A DNA stretch of 64,000 nt from Bradyrhizobium sp. Y36 (GTDB lineage: Bacteria > Pseudomonadota > Alphaproteobacteria > Rhizobiales > Xanthobacteraceae): positions 1 through 64,000 of the forward strand of contig NZ_NWTI01000018.1 in the NCBI RefSeq assembly GCF_002531575.1, read 5' to 3'. How positions within the stretch are numbered: position 1 is the first letter of the stretch; every line of letters starts with the position of its first letter. The notes below the pieces were generated by a model. The model was not told the DNA's origin. It saw nothing but the letters and a program-made list of their open reading frames with translations, and made no database searches. A program made the position numbers and the translations under genes. Shown piece after piece: positions 16,486-26,200 of this stretch.

Positions 16486-17367
16486 ATGTCTGGTTCGATT
16501 GGGTTCATCGGTCTTGGCGTCATGGGCGAGCCGATCTGCCGCAACCTGTTGCGCAAGAGCGGACGAGGGGTGCTTGCGTTCGACCTCGCTGCGGAGCCGT
16601 TGGCGCGGATCGTGGCTGACGGCGGGATCGCGGCGAACTCGATCGAGGATGTCGTCGCCGGTGCGGAGACGATCTTCCTGTGCTTGCCCAGTGCAAAGCA
16701 CGTGACGTCGGTCTTCGCCAGCATCCTGCCGGCGATCAGAAGCGGTCAGACCGTGATCGATCTCGGCACCTCCGATGTCGGTCAGACGCGCGCGTTCGCA
16801 AAACAGCTCTCCGAGAAGGGCGCGCTCTGGATCGACGCGCCGATCGCGCGCACCCGCCAGGCGGCGCAGGACGGCACGCTCAGCGTCATGGTTGGCGCGA
16901 CGCCCGAGCAGTTCGCCACGGTCGAGCCGCTGATCCGGCATTTCGCCACCGATGTCACGCTCTGCGGCGGGACCGGCGCGGGGCAGGTGACCAAGATCCT
17001 GAACAACATGGTGTTGTTCGAGACGGTCAACGCGCTGGCTGAAGCCGTCGCGCTCGCCAAGCACAGCGGGGTCGAGCCGAAGCTGCTGCTGGAGACGCTG
17101 TCGAAGGGATCGGCGGACAGTTTTGCGCTGCGCAATCACGGCATGAAGGCGATCGTCGTCAAGGAGTTTCCGCTGCGGGCTTTCTCGACTGAATATGCCA
17201 TGAAGGATCTGTCCTACGCGCTGGAGCTGGGAGCCCAGGCCGGCCTGAACCTGCGCGGCGCCGCGCTGATGCGCGAGATCTTCCAGGAGACGATCGACAA
17301 GGGCATGGGCGATGCGTACTTTCCTGTCATCGCCAAGCTGATCGATCCCTCTGGATTTCCCCAATAG
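16486..17367 (+). CDS. NAD(P)-dependent beta-hydroxyacid dehydrogenase (HIBADH family)
   Basis: 293 aa from the ATG at 16486, preceded by GAGGAGA; the upstream extension is not protein-like. The Rossmann motif GFIGLGVMGEP starts at residue 6. The catalytic lysine is in GQVTKILNN, near residue 170. The family's usual substrate loop DAPVSGG is altered here to DAPIARTRQAAQDG, and the SS/T motif before it reads DLGTSDVGQTR. The fold is clear but the substrate is probably not a standard 3-hydroxyisobutyrate or tartronate semialdehyde. The gene is 60 bases after the solute-binding gene and just before iclR. Confidence 0.85.
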   Translation: MSGSIGFIGLGVMGEPICRNLLRKSGRGVLAFDLAAEPLARIVADGGIAANSIEDVVAGAETIFLCLPSAKHVTSVFASILPAIRSGQTVIDLGTSDVGQTRAFAKQLSEKGALWIDAPIARTRQAAQDGTLSVMVGATPEQFATVEPLIRHFATDVTLCGGTGAGQVTKILNNMVLFETVNALAEAVALAKHSGVEPKLLLETLSKGSADSFALRNHGMKAIVVKEFPLRAFSTEYAMKDLSYALELGAQAGLNLRGAALMREIFQETIDKGMGDAYFPVIAKLIDPSGFPQ

Positions 17368-17375
17368 GAGACCGC

Positions 17376-18131
17376 ATGCCTTCGCCCGGTGTTGCCGCCG
17401 TTGACCGCGCCCTGAGCATTTTGGCGACCTTCGAGGATGCGCCGGAGCCGATGACGCTGGCCGAGCTCGCCCGGCGCACCAAGATGTACAAGAGCACGCT
17501 GCTGCGTCTCATGGCATCGCTGCAGGAGTTCGGCTATCTCATGCAGCTTGCCGACGGCCGCTATCATCTCGGCCCGACGCCGTTCCGGCTCGGTGCGGTC
17601 TACCAGCGCAGCAACAGCATGCATGACCGGGTGGTGCCGCTGTTGCGGCAGCTCGTGGCCGACGGGACCGAGAGCCCCTCGTTCCACGTGCGGCATGACG
17701 CCAGGCGCCGGCTCTGCGTCTTTCGCGTCGATTCCCAGCATTCGACGCTGGACCGGGTGGAAGCCGGCATGCTGTTGCCGCTCGATCGCGGCGCGGCCGG
17801 CCGGATCATTCTGGCCTTCGACGGCGAGAAGGGCGAGAGCTACGACGAGATTCGCGAGGGTTGTATCGCAGTTTCCTTCGGCGAGCGTGATCCGGACTGC
17901 GCCGGGCTCGCCTGTCCGGTGTTCGGACCGGGCGGAACGTGCGTCGGTGCGCTCTCGCTCTCGGGGCCTAAGCCGCGCTTCACGCGGGACAACATCAAGA
18001 CGATGACGTCGCTGCTGCTGAAAGCCGCCCTCCGCCTGACGCGCGCGCTGGGCGGCCCGACCGACCGGCTCGACAGCGCCTTGGCTGATGCAGCCGAGGA
18101 GGCGATTCCCGCGCGCCGGGCACGGCGATAG
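17376..18131 (+). CDS. IclR-family transcriptional regulator
   Basis: 251 aa with an N-terminal winged helix (AVDRALSILATFEDAPEPMT, helix-turn-helix around LAELARRTKMYKSTLLRLMASL) and a C-terminal GAF-like effector domain. The segment PLDRGAAGRIILAF and CAGLACPVFGPGGTCVGALSLSG match the IclR ligand domain. It is the last gene of the plus-strand set, only 8 bases after the dehydrogenase, and probably regulates the set in response to the compound processed. The inverted repeat at 13875 is its likely target. Confidence 0.88.
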   Translation: MPSPGVAAVDRALSILATFEDAPEPMTLAELARRTKMYKSTLLRLMASLQEFGYLMQLADGRYHLGPTPFRLGAVYQRSNSMHDRVVPLLRQLVADGTESPSFHVRHDARRRLCVFRVDSQHSTLDRVEAGMLLPLDRGAAGRIILAFDGEKGESYDEIREGCIAVSFGERDPDCAGLACPVFGPGGTCVGALSLSGPKPRFTRDNIKTMTSLLLKAALRLTRALGGPTDRLDSALADAAEEAIPARRARR

Positions 18132-18135
18132 AAGC

Positions 18136-18831
18136 CTACTGCTTCTGCAGCAGCTTGAGCCGGCAACGCAGCGCCTCGCGGATATGGGCGCGCGCGAGCT
18201 GCTCGGCCTTGTCGCCGTCGCGCGCCGCGATGGCCGCGATGATGGCCTGGTGCTCGCCGTGGCTGGTCGAGGGACGTCCTGTGACGGTGAAGGTGGTCGG
18301 GCCGAGCAGGGCGATCCAGTCCTGCAATTCGCGCGAGGCGTTGTCGAGATAGCGGTTGCGCGCGGCACGGCAGATCGTTTCGTGGAAGGCGCGATTCAGC
18401 CTTGCCATGTCTCCTGCCATCTCGGCGGCGTCGGTCGCGGAGGCCTCGACGAAGGCCTGCTCGATGTCCCTGAGCGCCTCGATCTCGGTGATTGAGGCGT
18501 GCTCCGCGGCAAGGCGCGCGGCGGCGCCCTCCATGATCTCGCGCATGGCGTAGAGTTCGAGCACCTCGGAGATGTCGAGGTTGCGCACGATCACCCCGCG
18601 GCCGGCGGCGGGCTCGACGAAGCCGCGCGCGGCGAGCCGGCCCAGCGCTTCACGCACCGGCGTGCGGCTGACCTTCAGCCGTTGGGCGACCTCTTCCTCG
18701 CGCAGGCGGTCGCCGGCGCGATAGCTGCCGGCCTGCAGCGCCTCGCAAAGCGAGCGGAACACGGCTTCACCGAGCGCAACGCCGCCGCCGCGCGTTATCG
18801 ATCGGCCTGTCTTTGCCGGGCGTCTGGCCAT
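18136..18831 (-). CDS. GntR-family (FadR/FCD) transcriptional regulator
   Basis: 231 aa from ATG 18831; the longer frame upstream reads into the intergenic region. N-terminal winged helix with GSYRAGDRLREEEVAQRLKV and SRTPVREALGRLAARGFVE, typical of GntR. The C-terminal FCD domain shows LYAMREIMEGAAARLAAEHA and the metal-binding histidines expected in FNRAFHETICRAARN and STSHGEHQAIIAAI. It lies divergent from tcuA with a 149-base gap, in which a perfect GntR-type palindrome lies, so it is very likely the local regulator of the tcuA-esterase-tcuB operon. Confidence 0.88.
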   Translation of the reverse strand: MARRPAKTGRSITRGGGVALGEAVFRSLCEALQAGSYRAGDRLREEEVAQRLKVSRTPVREALGRLAARGFVEPAAGRGVIVRNLDISEVLELYAMREIMEGAAARLAAEHASITEIEALRDIEQAFVEASATDAAEMAGDMARLNRAFHETICRAARNRYLDNASRELQDWIALLGPTTFTVTGRPSTSHGEHQAIIAAIAARDGDKAEQLARAHIREALRCRLKLLQKQ

Positions 18832-18889
18832 GATCCCTCGGGGGCATCCTGCCCATGCAGAGATGCCGCTTGCAGGCCCTCTGTATATC

Positions 18890-18901
18890 TTTGTATACAA
18901 A
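18890..18901. promoter_or_regulatory. candidate GntR operator, TTTGTATACAAA
   Basis: Perfect 12-base palindrome midway between the divergent GntR and tcuA genes. It contains TTGTATACAA, which fits the TnGTn(0-3)ACnA consensus reported for FadR-subfamily GntR proteins. It sits 80 bases before the tcuA ATG and 59 bases before the GntR start, so one dimer could control both. Confidence 0.6.
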
Positions 18902-18980
18902 CGTGCGCAATGGTTGTCAGGGTTGACCGGGACTGCCGGTGGGCAGAAAGTTTCCAACCTTGTCGCATCGGGCAAACGGC

Positions 18981-20372
18981 ATGAGCAGCAAGTACGACGT
19001 GCTGGTGATCGGGGGAGGCAACGCGGCGCTGTGCGCGGCGATTGCGGCGCGTCGCGGCGGCGCCTCGGTGCTGGTCCTCGAAGGCGCGCCAAAATTCTAT
19101 CGCGGCGGCAACACCCGCCACACCCGCAACATGCGCTGCGCCCATGACGCCGCGACCGAAATCCTGACCGGACCCTATACCGAGGAGGAATTCTGGGAGG
19201 ATCTGCTGCGCGTCACCGGCGGAAAGACCGACGAGGTGCTCGCGCGGCACATGATCCGGGAGTCCAAGGACATCCTGAACTGGATCGTGGAGCAGGGCGT
19301 GCGCTGGCAGCCCTCGCTCGGCGGTACGCTGAGTCTCGGCCGCACCAATTCCTTCTTCCTCGGCGGCGGCCGGGCGATGCTGAACGCGCTGTATCTGACC
19401 GCCGAGCGGCTCGGCGTCGACGTGGAATACGATGCCGAGGTCACCGACCTCGTGATAGAGGACGGCATGTTCCTTGCCGCCCGCCTCAAGCGGCCGATCA
19501 GGGGCGAGACCGAGATCCGCGCCACCTCGCTGGTCGCTGCTGCCGGTGGGTTCGAGGCCAACATCGAATGGCTGAAGCAATATTGGGGCGAGGCCGCCGA
19601 CAATTTCCTGATCCGCGGCACGCCCTATAATCGCGGCTCGGTCCTGAGGATGCTGCTCGACAAGGGCGTGCAGGAGGTCGGCGATCCCACCCAGTGCCAC
19701 GCGGTTGCGATCGACGCCCGCGCGCCGAAATTCGACGGCGGCATCATCACAAGGCATGACTCGGTCGTGTTCGGCATCGTCGTCAACAAGCATGCCCAGC
19801 GCTTCTACGACGAGGGCGAGGAAATCTGGCCGAAGCGCTACGCGATCTGGGGCCGGCTGGTCGCGGCGCAGCCCGACCAGATCGCCTACATCATCTTCGA
19901 TTCCTCCGTCGTCACCTCCTTCATGCCGACGCTGTTTCCGCCGATCGCCGGGCAGTCGATTGCCGAGCTTGCCGGCAAGCTCGAGCTCGATCCGGCCGCA
20001 TTGGAAAGGACGATCACCGAATTCAACGCCGCGGTGCGGCCCGGGACCTTCGATCACACCATTCTGGACGATTGCGTGACCGAGGGCATCACGCCACCCA
20101 AGACGCATTGGGCGCGCAGGATCGAGGCGCCGCCTTATCTCGCCTATCCGGTGCGACCCGGCATCACCTTCACCTATCTCGGCACGCGCGTGAACAAGGA
20201 GGCGCGGATGCTGATGGCCGACGGCAAGCCGTCCGGAAACATGTTCGCGGCCGGCGAAATCATGGCCGGCAACGTGCTCGGCAAGGGCTACGCCGCCGGC
20301 ATGGGCATGACCATCGGCAGCGTGTTCGGGCGGATCGCAGGACGCGAAGCGGCGCGCCACGCGAAGAACTAG
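18981..20372 (+). CDS. tcuA: FAD-dependent tricarballylate dehydrogenase TcuA
   Basis: 463 aa from ATG 18981. TcuA oxidises tricarballylate to cis-aconitate with FAD. The start YDVLVIGGGNAALCAAIAA is the dinucleotide-binding fold, followed by FYRGGNTRHTRNMRCAHD, which is close to the TcuA signature, and the FAD-binding end GEIMAGNVLGKGYAAGMG. It belongs to the fumarate reductase/succinate dehydrogenase flavoprotein family. The electron acceptor would be TcuB, encoded two genes on. An esterase gene lies between them, which is not the Salmonella order. The actual substrate could be a related tricarboxylate. Confidence 0.85.
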   Translation: MSSKYDVLVIGGGNAALCAAIAARRGGASVLVLEGAPKFYRGGNTRHTRNMRCAHDAATEILTGPYTEEEFWEDLLRVTGGKTDEVLARHMIRESKDILNWIVEQGVRWQPSLGGTLSLGRTNSFFLGGGRAMLNALYLTAERLGVDVEYDAEVTDLVIEDGMFLAARLKRPIRGETEIRATSLVAAAGGFEANIEWLKQYWGEAADNFLIRGTPYNRGSVLRMLLDKGVQEVGDPTQCHAVAIDARAPKFDGGIITRHDSVVFGIVVNKHAQRFYDEGEEIWPKRYAIWGRLVAAQPDQIAYIIFDSSVVTSFMPTLFPPIAGQSIAELAGKLELDPAALERTITEFNAAVRPGTFDHTILDDCVTEGITPPKTHWARRIEAPPYLAYPVRPGITFTYLGTRVNKEARMLMADGKPSGNMFAAGEIMAGNVLGKGYAAGMGMTIGSVFGRIAGREAARHAKN

Positions 20373-20395
20373 AAAAAGAGAGACAGGGAGAGACC

Positions 20396-21421
20396 ATGTT
20401 GCGCATTGCCATCGCTTCGCTCACGGCGCTGATCGCCGGCCTCGCCCAGGCTGCCGAGCCGATCACCCTGCGCGACATGGGCTCGTTCCATGTCGGCGGG
20501 CGGCTCGTCGAAATCTCCGGCAAGCCGGTCAGGGAGGTCGTGTTCACGCCCGGCGGGGTGCCGGCCAAGGTCGATCCCAACGGCACGTATCAGGTCGAGC
20601 AGATGTACGTGCAGTATTTCCTCCCCGCGAACGAGAAGGGCGCCTATCCGCTGCTGATGTGGCACGGCGGTGGACTGACCGGCGTCACCTACGAGACCAC
20701 GCCCGACGGGCGCGAGGGCTGGCTAAATTATTTCCTGCGCAAGGGTTGGGCGGTCTACAATTCCGACGCGGTCGAGCGCGGACGCGCGGGCTGGGCGCAA
20801 TACCCTGATATCTTCAAGGGTGAGCCGGTCTTCCTCACCACGGCCAATCCGTTCGAGCGTTTCCGCATCGGCGAGGGCCCGGGCTCCTATGACCCCGATC
20901 CTGCCAAGCGAAAGCTGTTGCCGGGCAGCCAGTTTCCCGTCGAGGGCTACGAGAACTTCGTCAAGCAGAACGTGCCGCGCTGGACCACGACGGACGACGC
21001 GATCGTCGCCGCCTATATCGCCGAGATCGATCGCGTCGGCCCGTCGGTGATCCTGTTCCACAGCCAGGCCGGCAGCTTCGGCTTCAAGGTCGCGCAGGCG
21101 CGGCCGGACAAGGTCAAGGCGCTGATCGCGATCGAGCCCGCCGGCATCGGCGATCCCGCCAAGGCGGACGTGCTGAAGAACATTCCGACCCTCATCGTCT
21201 ATGGCGACTATATCGAGAAAGACTCGCGCTGGCCCAAGATCCGCGCCAACGGGGTCGCCTTCGCGGACGCCATCAGGGCGGCCGGCGGCAGTGTCGACAT
21301 CGTCGATCTCCCGCAAGCCGGCATCAAGGGCAATTCGCATATGGTGATGATGGACAAGAACAACCTCGAGGTCGCAGCCCTGATCCAGAAATGGCTCGAG
21401 GGCAAGGGCTTGACGAAGTAG
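20396..21421 (+). CDS. exported alpha/beta-hydrolase (esterase)
   Basis: 341 aa starting at ATG 20396 after AGGGAGAG. Signal peptide of about 19 residues (MLRIAIASLTALIAGLAQA). The mature enzyme has LLMWHGGGLTGVTYETTPDG as the oxyanion segment, a nucleophile elbow of unusual form (FHSQAGSFGF, Ser about 219), and a late histidine in KGNSHMVMMDK. The GHSQAG-like elbow occurs in a subgroup of secreted esterases. It lies 23 bases after tcuA and 4 before tcuB, so it should act in the same pathway, possibly freeing a carboxylic acid from an ester outside the cytoplasm. The substrate is not known. Confidence 0.78.
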   Translation: MLRIAIASLTALIAGLAQAAEPITLRDMGSFHVGGRLVEISGKPVREVVFTPGGVPAKVDPNGTYQVEQMYVQYFLPANEKGAYPLLMWHGGGLTGVTYETTPDGREGWLNYFLRKGWAVYNSDAVERGRAGWAQYPDIFKGEPVFLTTANPFERFRIGEGPGSYDPDPAKRKLLPGSQFPVEGYENFVKQNVPRWTTTDDAIVAAYIAEIDRVGPSVILFHSQAGSFGFKVAQARPDKVKALIAIEPAGIGDPAKADVLKNIPTLIVYGDYIEKDSRWPKIRANGVAFADAIRAAGGSVDIVDLPQAGIKGNSHMVMMDKNNLEVAALIQKWLEGKGLTK

Positions 21422-21425
21422 AGCC

Positions 21426-22532
21426 ATGCACGGAACACGAATCCTGGACGAAGCCGACCGTCTGATGACGGTCTGCAATTCCTGCCGCTACTGCGAGGGC
21501 CTGTGCGCTGTGTTTCCCGCCATGGAGATGCGCCGTGCCTTCTCCGACGGCGATCTCAACTATCTCGCCAATCTCTGCCATTCCTGCGGCGCCTGCTATG
21601 TCGATTGCCAGTTCTCGCCGCCGCATGAGTTCAACGTCAACGTCCCGAAGACGCTCGCCGTCGCGCGCGCCGAATCCTATGCGGCCTATGCCTGGCCCGT
21701 CGCGCTGTCCGGCGCGTTCGCGCGCAACGGCCTCGTCATCAGCATCGTCGCCGCGCTCAGCATGGCGGCCTTCATTCTGGGCTTTGCCGCCCTCAATGAC
21801 CGCAGCGTGCTGTTCGGCGTGCACACCGGTCCCGGCGCCTTCTACAAGCTGATGCCGCACAATGCGATGGCCGCCTTGTTCAGCGCTGCCTTCCTCTATG
21901 CCATCCTCGCGCTGGTCATGAGCGTGCGGGCCTTCTGGCGCGACATCGGTCCCGCCGTTGGCGGTCGCGCCGACGGCGGCTCGATTCTCCAGGCCATCCG
22001 CGATGCCGGCGAGCTGCGCTATCTCCATGGCGGTGGTGTCGGCTGCTACAACGAGGACGACAAGCCGACCGACCGGCGCAAGCTGTATCACCATCTGACC
22101 TTCTACGGCTTCATCCTGTGCTTCGCCGCGACGTCGGTGGCGACGCTCTATCACTATCTGCTTGCGCGCGAGGCGCCGTACCCGTGGTGGGACGTGCCCG
22201 TGGTGCTTGGCACGCTCGGCGGTATCGGCCTCATCGTGGGGCCGGCGGGGTTGTTTTTGGCGAAGCTGCGCAGGGCGCCGGAATTGCTTGACGAGACCCG
22301 CTACGGCATGGATGTCGGATTCATCGCCATGCTGTTCCTGACAGGCCTCACGGGCATGCTCCTGCTGCTTCTGCGCGAGACCGCCGCGATGGGGCCGCTG
22401 CTGGCGCTGCATCTCGGCGCAGTGTTCGCGTTGTTCATCACCATGCCCTACGGCAAGTTCGTGCATGGCATCTACCGCTTCGCGGCCCTGGTTCGCTATG
22501 CGCAGGAGCGCCGCAGCGAAGCCGGCGCTTGA
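21426..22532 (+). CDS. tcuB: tricarballylate utilisation protein TcuB
   Basis: 368 aa. The N-terminus holds two Fe-S cysteine sets (CNSCRYCEGLCAVFP and CHSCGACYVDCQFSPP). The rest has about six hydrophobic helices with histidines suited to heme binding, such as LYHHLTFYGFILCF and the final KFVHGIYRFAALVRYAQER. TcuB reoxidises the FAD of TcuA and passes electrons to the membrane quinone pool. The family fit is strong. No tcuC citrate-type carrier is present in the window. Confidence 0.88.
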   Translation: MHGTRILDEADRLMTVCNSCRYCEGLCAVFPAMEMRRAFSDGDLNYLANLCHSCGACYVDCQFSPPHEFNVNVPKTLAVARAESYAAYAWPVALSGAFARNGLVISIVAALSMAAFILGFAALNDRSVLFGVHTGPGAFYKLMPHNAMAALFSAAFLYAILALVMSVRAFWRDIGPAVGGRADGGSILQAIRDAGELRYLHGGGVGCYNEDDKPTDRRKLYHHLTFYGFILCFAATSVATLYHYLLAREAPYPWWDVPVVLGTLGGIGLIVGPAGLFLAKLRRAPELLDETRYGMDVGFIAMLFLTGLTGMLLLLLRETAAMGPLLALHLGAVFALFITMPYGKFVHGIYRFAALVRYAQERRSEAGA

Positions 22533-22536
22533 AGGA

Positions 22537-23205
22537 TCAGCCGCCCTGGAAACGGCCGTCGCGCAGGAAGGCGATAGTCTGGTCGATCACGGTGGCATGA
22601 CGCGGGAGGCCGGTATGGGACACCCTCACGACGACATGGTCGGCCATGCCTGAAAGCATCGCGCTTTGCACCGAGACCCGTCCGTCGTTCGGCCTCGGCA
22701 GAACCAGCAGGCCGGCGACGGGGTCGATGAAGCGGCTTCCCGCAATCACGCCGACGGGATAGTCCACTGCGGGCAGGGTGTTCGGCCGAGGCCCGGTCGT
22801 GAGTTCGAGCCCGGCGGGCCCGTAGAAGGCGCGGTAGAGACGGGATCCGCTCAGGAGATCGGCGACTTCGCTGCCGCCGTTCGGCGTGCCCAGCATCACG
22901 ACGCCGGCAAGCCGGTCCGGACGATATTTGGCGATATAGGCGCGGGCCACGAGGCCGCCCATCGAATGCGCAACGAAGTGCAGCGGCGCATCACGTTCTG
23001 CGAAGCCGGCAACGGCTTCATGAATGTCGTCCGCGAGCGCTGCGATCGGCTTCCTGCGGCTGGAATAGTCGATGTTGAGTGTCGTGAAGCCGCTCGCCCG
23101 GAGCGCCCGTTCCAGTTTCCTCAGGGATGCCGAGGTCCGCGCGATGCCGTGAAGCAGAACAACTCCGGGGCATCGCGCGTCGCCTGATTGAGGCACCTCG
23201 TGCAT
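22537..23205 (-). CDS. lipase-like alpha/beta hydrolase
   Basis: 222 aa without a signal peptide. The oxyanion segment is VVLLHGIARTSASL, the nucleophile elbow AHSMGGLVAR (Ser about 80), and the final histidine is in VSHTGLPRH. The MLGTPNGGSEVAD segment is typical of the lipase/acyltransferase group that acts on acyl chains. The gene starts 6 bases after the stop of the large lipid-repair fusion protein upstream on the same strand, so a role in acyl or phospholipid turnover is likely by context. Confidence 0.75.
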   Translation of the reverse strand: MHEVPQSGDARCPGVVLLHGIARTSASLRKLERALRASGFTTLNIDYSSRRKPIAALADDIHEAVAGFAERDAPLHFVAHSMGGLVARAYIAKYRPDRLAGVVMLGTPNGGSEVADLLSGSRLYRAFYGPAGLELTTGPRPNTLPAVDYPVGVIAGSRFIDPVAGLLVLPRPNDGRVSVQSAMLSGMADHVVVRVSHTGLPRHATVIDQTIAFLRDGRFQGG

Positions 23206-23211
23206 CTCTCT

Positions 23212-26200
23212 TTACGCCACCTCGCGCTCCGGCGAGGACGTCTGCTCGCGGGCCATCGTCGTTGCCGTGACATAGTCGGTCTTGCCGGTGCCGAGCAGCG
23301 GCACCTTGTCGACCACCATGATTGCCGCGGGAACAGTCAGCTCGGAGGCGCCGATTGCCTTGGCCTGGGCCTGCATCGCGCTGCGCTCGGCGGTCTTCTC
23401 GGTCGTCAGCAGCACGATGCGCTCGCCCTTGCGCTGGTCGGGGATCGATACCGCGACCGAAGCGGCCTGCGGCCACAGCGTGGTCGCGATGGCTTCGACC
23501 GCCGACAGCGAGACCATCTCACCCGCGATCTTGGCAAAGCGCTTGGCGCGTCCCTTGATGGTGATGAAGCCGGCGGCGTCGATCGCCACGATGTCGCCGG
23601 TGTCGTGCCAGCCGTCGGGGAGCACTTCGAGCACACCGGGGTTTTCGGCCCTGAGGTAACCGAGCATCACGTTCGGGCCGCGCACGGAGAGGCGTCCGCC
23701 TTCCTCGATGCCGGGGACCGGATCGAGGCGGCTTTCCATCAGTGGCGAGAGACGGCCGACGGTGCCGGGGCGGTTGGCCATCGGCGTGTTCATCGCCAGC
23801 ACCGGCGCCGTCTCGGTGACGCCGTAGCCTTCAAGGATGCGGATGCCGTAGCGCTCCATGAACACCTGGCGCGTGCGGTCCTTCACAGCCTCGGCACCGG
23901 CGATCACGAGACGCAGGGTGCGGAAGTCGTAGGCGTGCGCCGAGCGGGCGTAGCCGGTGAGGAACGTGTCGGTGCCGAACAGGATGGTGGCGCCGGTCTG
24001 ATAGATCAGCTCGGGCACGATCCGGTAGTGCAGCGGCGACGGGTACATGTAGATCGGAATGCCCGCGAGCATCGGCATCATCATGCCGCCCGTGAGCCCG
24101 AACGAGTGGAACACCGGCAGGACGTTGAACACCTTGTCGTTGGCGTTCGCATCGACCCGCGCCAGCGCCTGTGCCGCATTGGCGAGGATGTTGCGGTGGG
24201 ACAGCACCACGCCCTTCGGGGTTCCTTCCGAGCCCGAGGTGAACAGCACCACGGCCGGGTCGGTTGCCTCGCGAACGACGCGGGGTGTCGTGCCGGCGAG
24301 CAGGCCCTTGATCTTGTCGGCCACGCCGATCGAGGCGCGGACGTCTTCGAGATAGACCACGCGCGCTTCGGCGGAGATCGCGGCCATCAGCTTGTCGAGC
24401 TTGCCTTTCTCGATGAACGCCTTCGAGGTCAGCACGGTCTTGACCTCTGCGGCCTTCATCGCGGCGAGCACGTTGACCGGACCTGCCGAGAAGTTGAGCA
24501 TCGCCGGCACCCGGCCGATGTTCTGCAGCGCCATGAAGACGACGGCGACGCCCGCCGAATTCGGCAGCAGCACGCCGACATTCTCGCCGACGGCAGTGCC
24601 GGTCTCGAGCTTGCGGCTGAGAACCTGCGCGCCGAGGATCAGCTTGCGATAGGTCAGCTTGGTGCCGAGCGCGTCCTCGATGATGACCTTGCCGGTGTCG
24701 CGGTCGCGATAGGCGTGCCCGAGCGCCTCGAACAGCGAATGATCGAGCATGGCGTTCTTGACGAGAGCGTCGATCATCACGTCCTGAAGCGCGGCGCCTG
24801 CGGCATTGCGGCGGGCCTTGCCCTTCAGCGCGGGATCGACCGGCAGCTTGACGGGCGGCAGGATCGTGACCGTCACCCGCGGAAACCACGAGCGCTTGAT
24901 CTGGCTGGAGTTGAGGTAGCTGAGATGCGAACGCTGCGCGCCTTCGATGCGCACGGGCACGACCACGGCGTCGGCCTTGTCCGCGATCATCGCGGTGCCG
25001 TCATAGACCTTCATCAGCGAGCCCGAGACGGTGATGCGTCCCTCCGGGAAGATCACGACAGGCTCGCCGGCGGCGACCAGCTTGATCAGGTCGCGCGCGG
25101 CCAGCGGCTTGGTCGGGTCCATGGTGTAGTGCTTGACGACGCGCAGGAACGGCTTTGCCCACCAGGCCTTGGCGATGCCGGTATCGACCGCGAAGCTCGC
25201 GTCGATCGGCAGCACGGCGTGCAGCAACGGGCCGTCGATCAGGCTGACATGGTTCGGCGCGATCAGCATCCGCGTGCCGGGAGGCGGCAGGTTTTCGAGG
25301 CCGCGCACCTCGGTGCGGAAGAGAGCACGGAACAGGAGGCCGCCGAAATCGCGCACGCCTTCCTTGCCCCACTTGGTCAGCACGAACCACACCGCGCCGA
25401 AGCTGGCGACGCCGAGTCCGAAGAAGATCCAGCCGACATGAACTCCGCCCGCCTGCAGCAGCGCGACGAACAGCGAGCCGACCACCATGAAGGCAGCCTG
25501 CAGCACGTTGCCGGCCGCGATGATGCGGGCGCGCTCGTTCGGCGCCGACCAGGCCTGGACCGCGGCGAAGGACGGTACGACGAACAGGCCGCCACCGAAT
25601 GCGAAGGCGACGAAGTCGACCAGCATGCGCAAGCCCGCGAACGATGTCGCGAAGTCGAGCGCGGCGATGTCCTGGCCCTTTGTGGTCGCGGCGATGGCCC
25701 AGGCGAGATCGAGGCCGGCGAAGCCCATGATGATGGCGCCGATCGGCACCAGCGCGAGGTTGGGCCGAACGTGGCTCAGGCTGGCTGCGAACAGCGAGCC
25801 GATCGCGATGCCGATCGCGAAGATCGCAAGACACAGCGTGACCACCCCCTCGGTGCCGCCGACGACTTCCTTGACCAGCGCCGGCAGCAGCGAGAGTACG
25901 ATGGCGCCGACCAGCCAAAACCAGGAGACGATCACGGTGCCGTCCCACAGCCGATGATCGGCATGCAACGTCTTCAAAAGGCCGAGCGTCGAGGTCCAGG
26001 GATTGGTATCGACGGGCAGGTCAGGCGCGGAAGGCGTCGTCTGCGGAATGCGCGAGGCGAACGCCCACGACAGCAGGGCCAGCACGACCACCGCGGATGC
26101 GACCCAGCCCATATGCGCGGAGCCGGCCACGAACTGGCCGCCGGCGACGGTGCCGAGCAGGATGGCCATGAAAGTCGCGCCTTCGACCAGCGCGTTGCCG

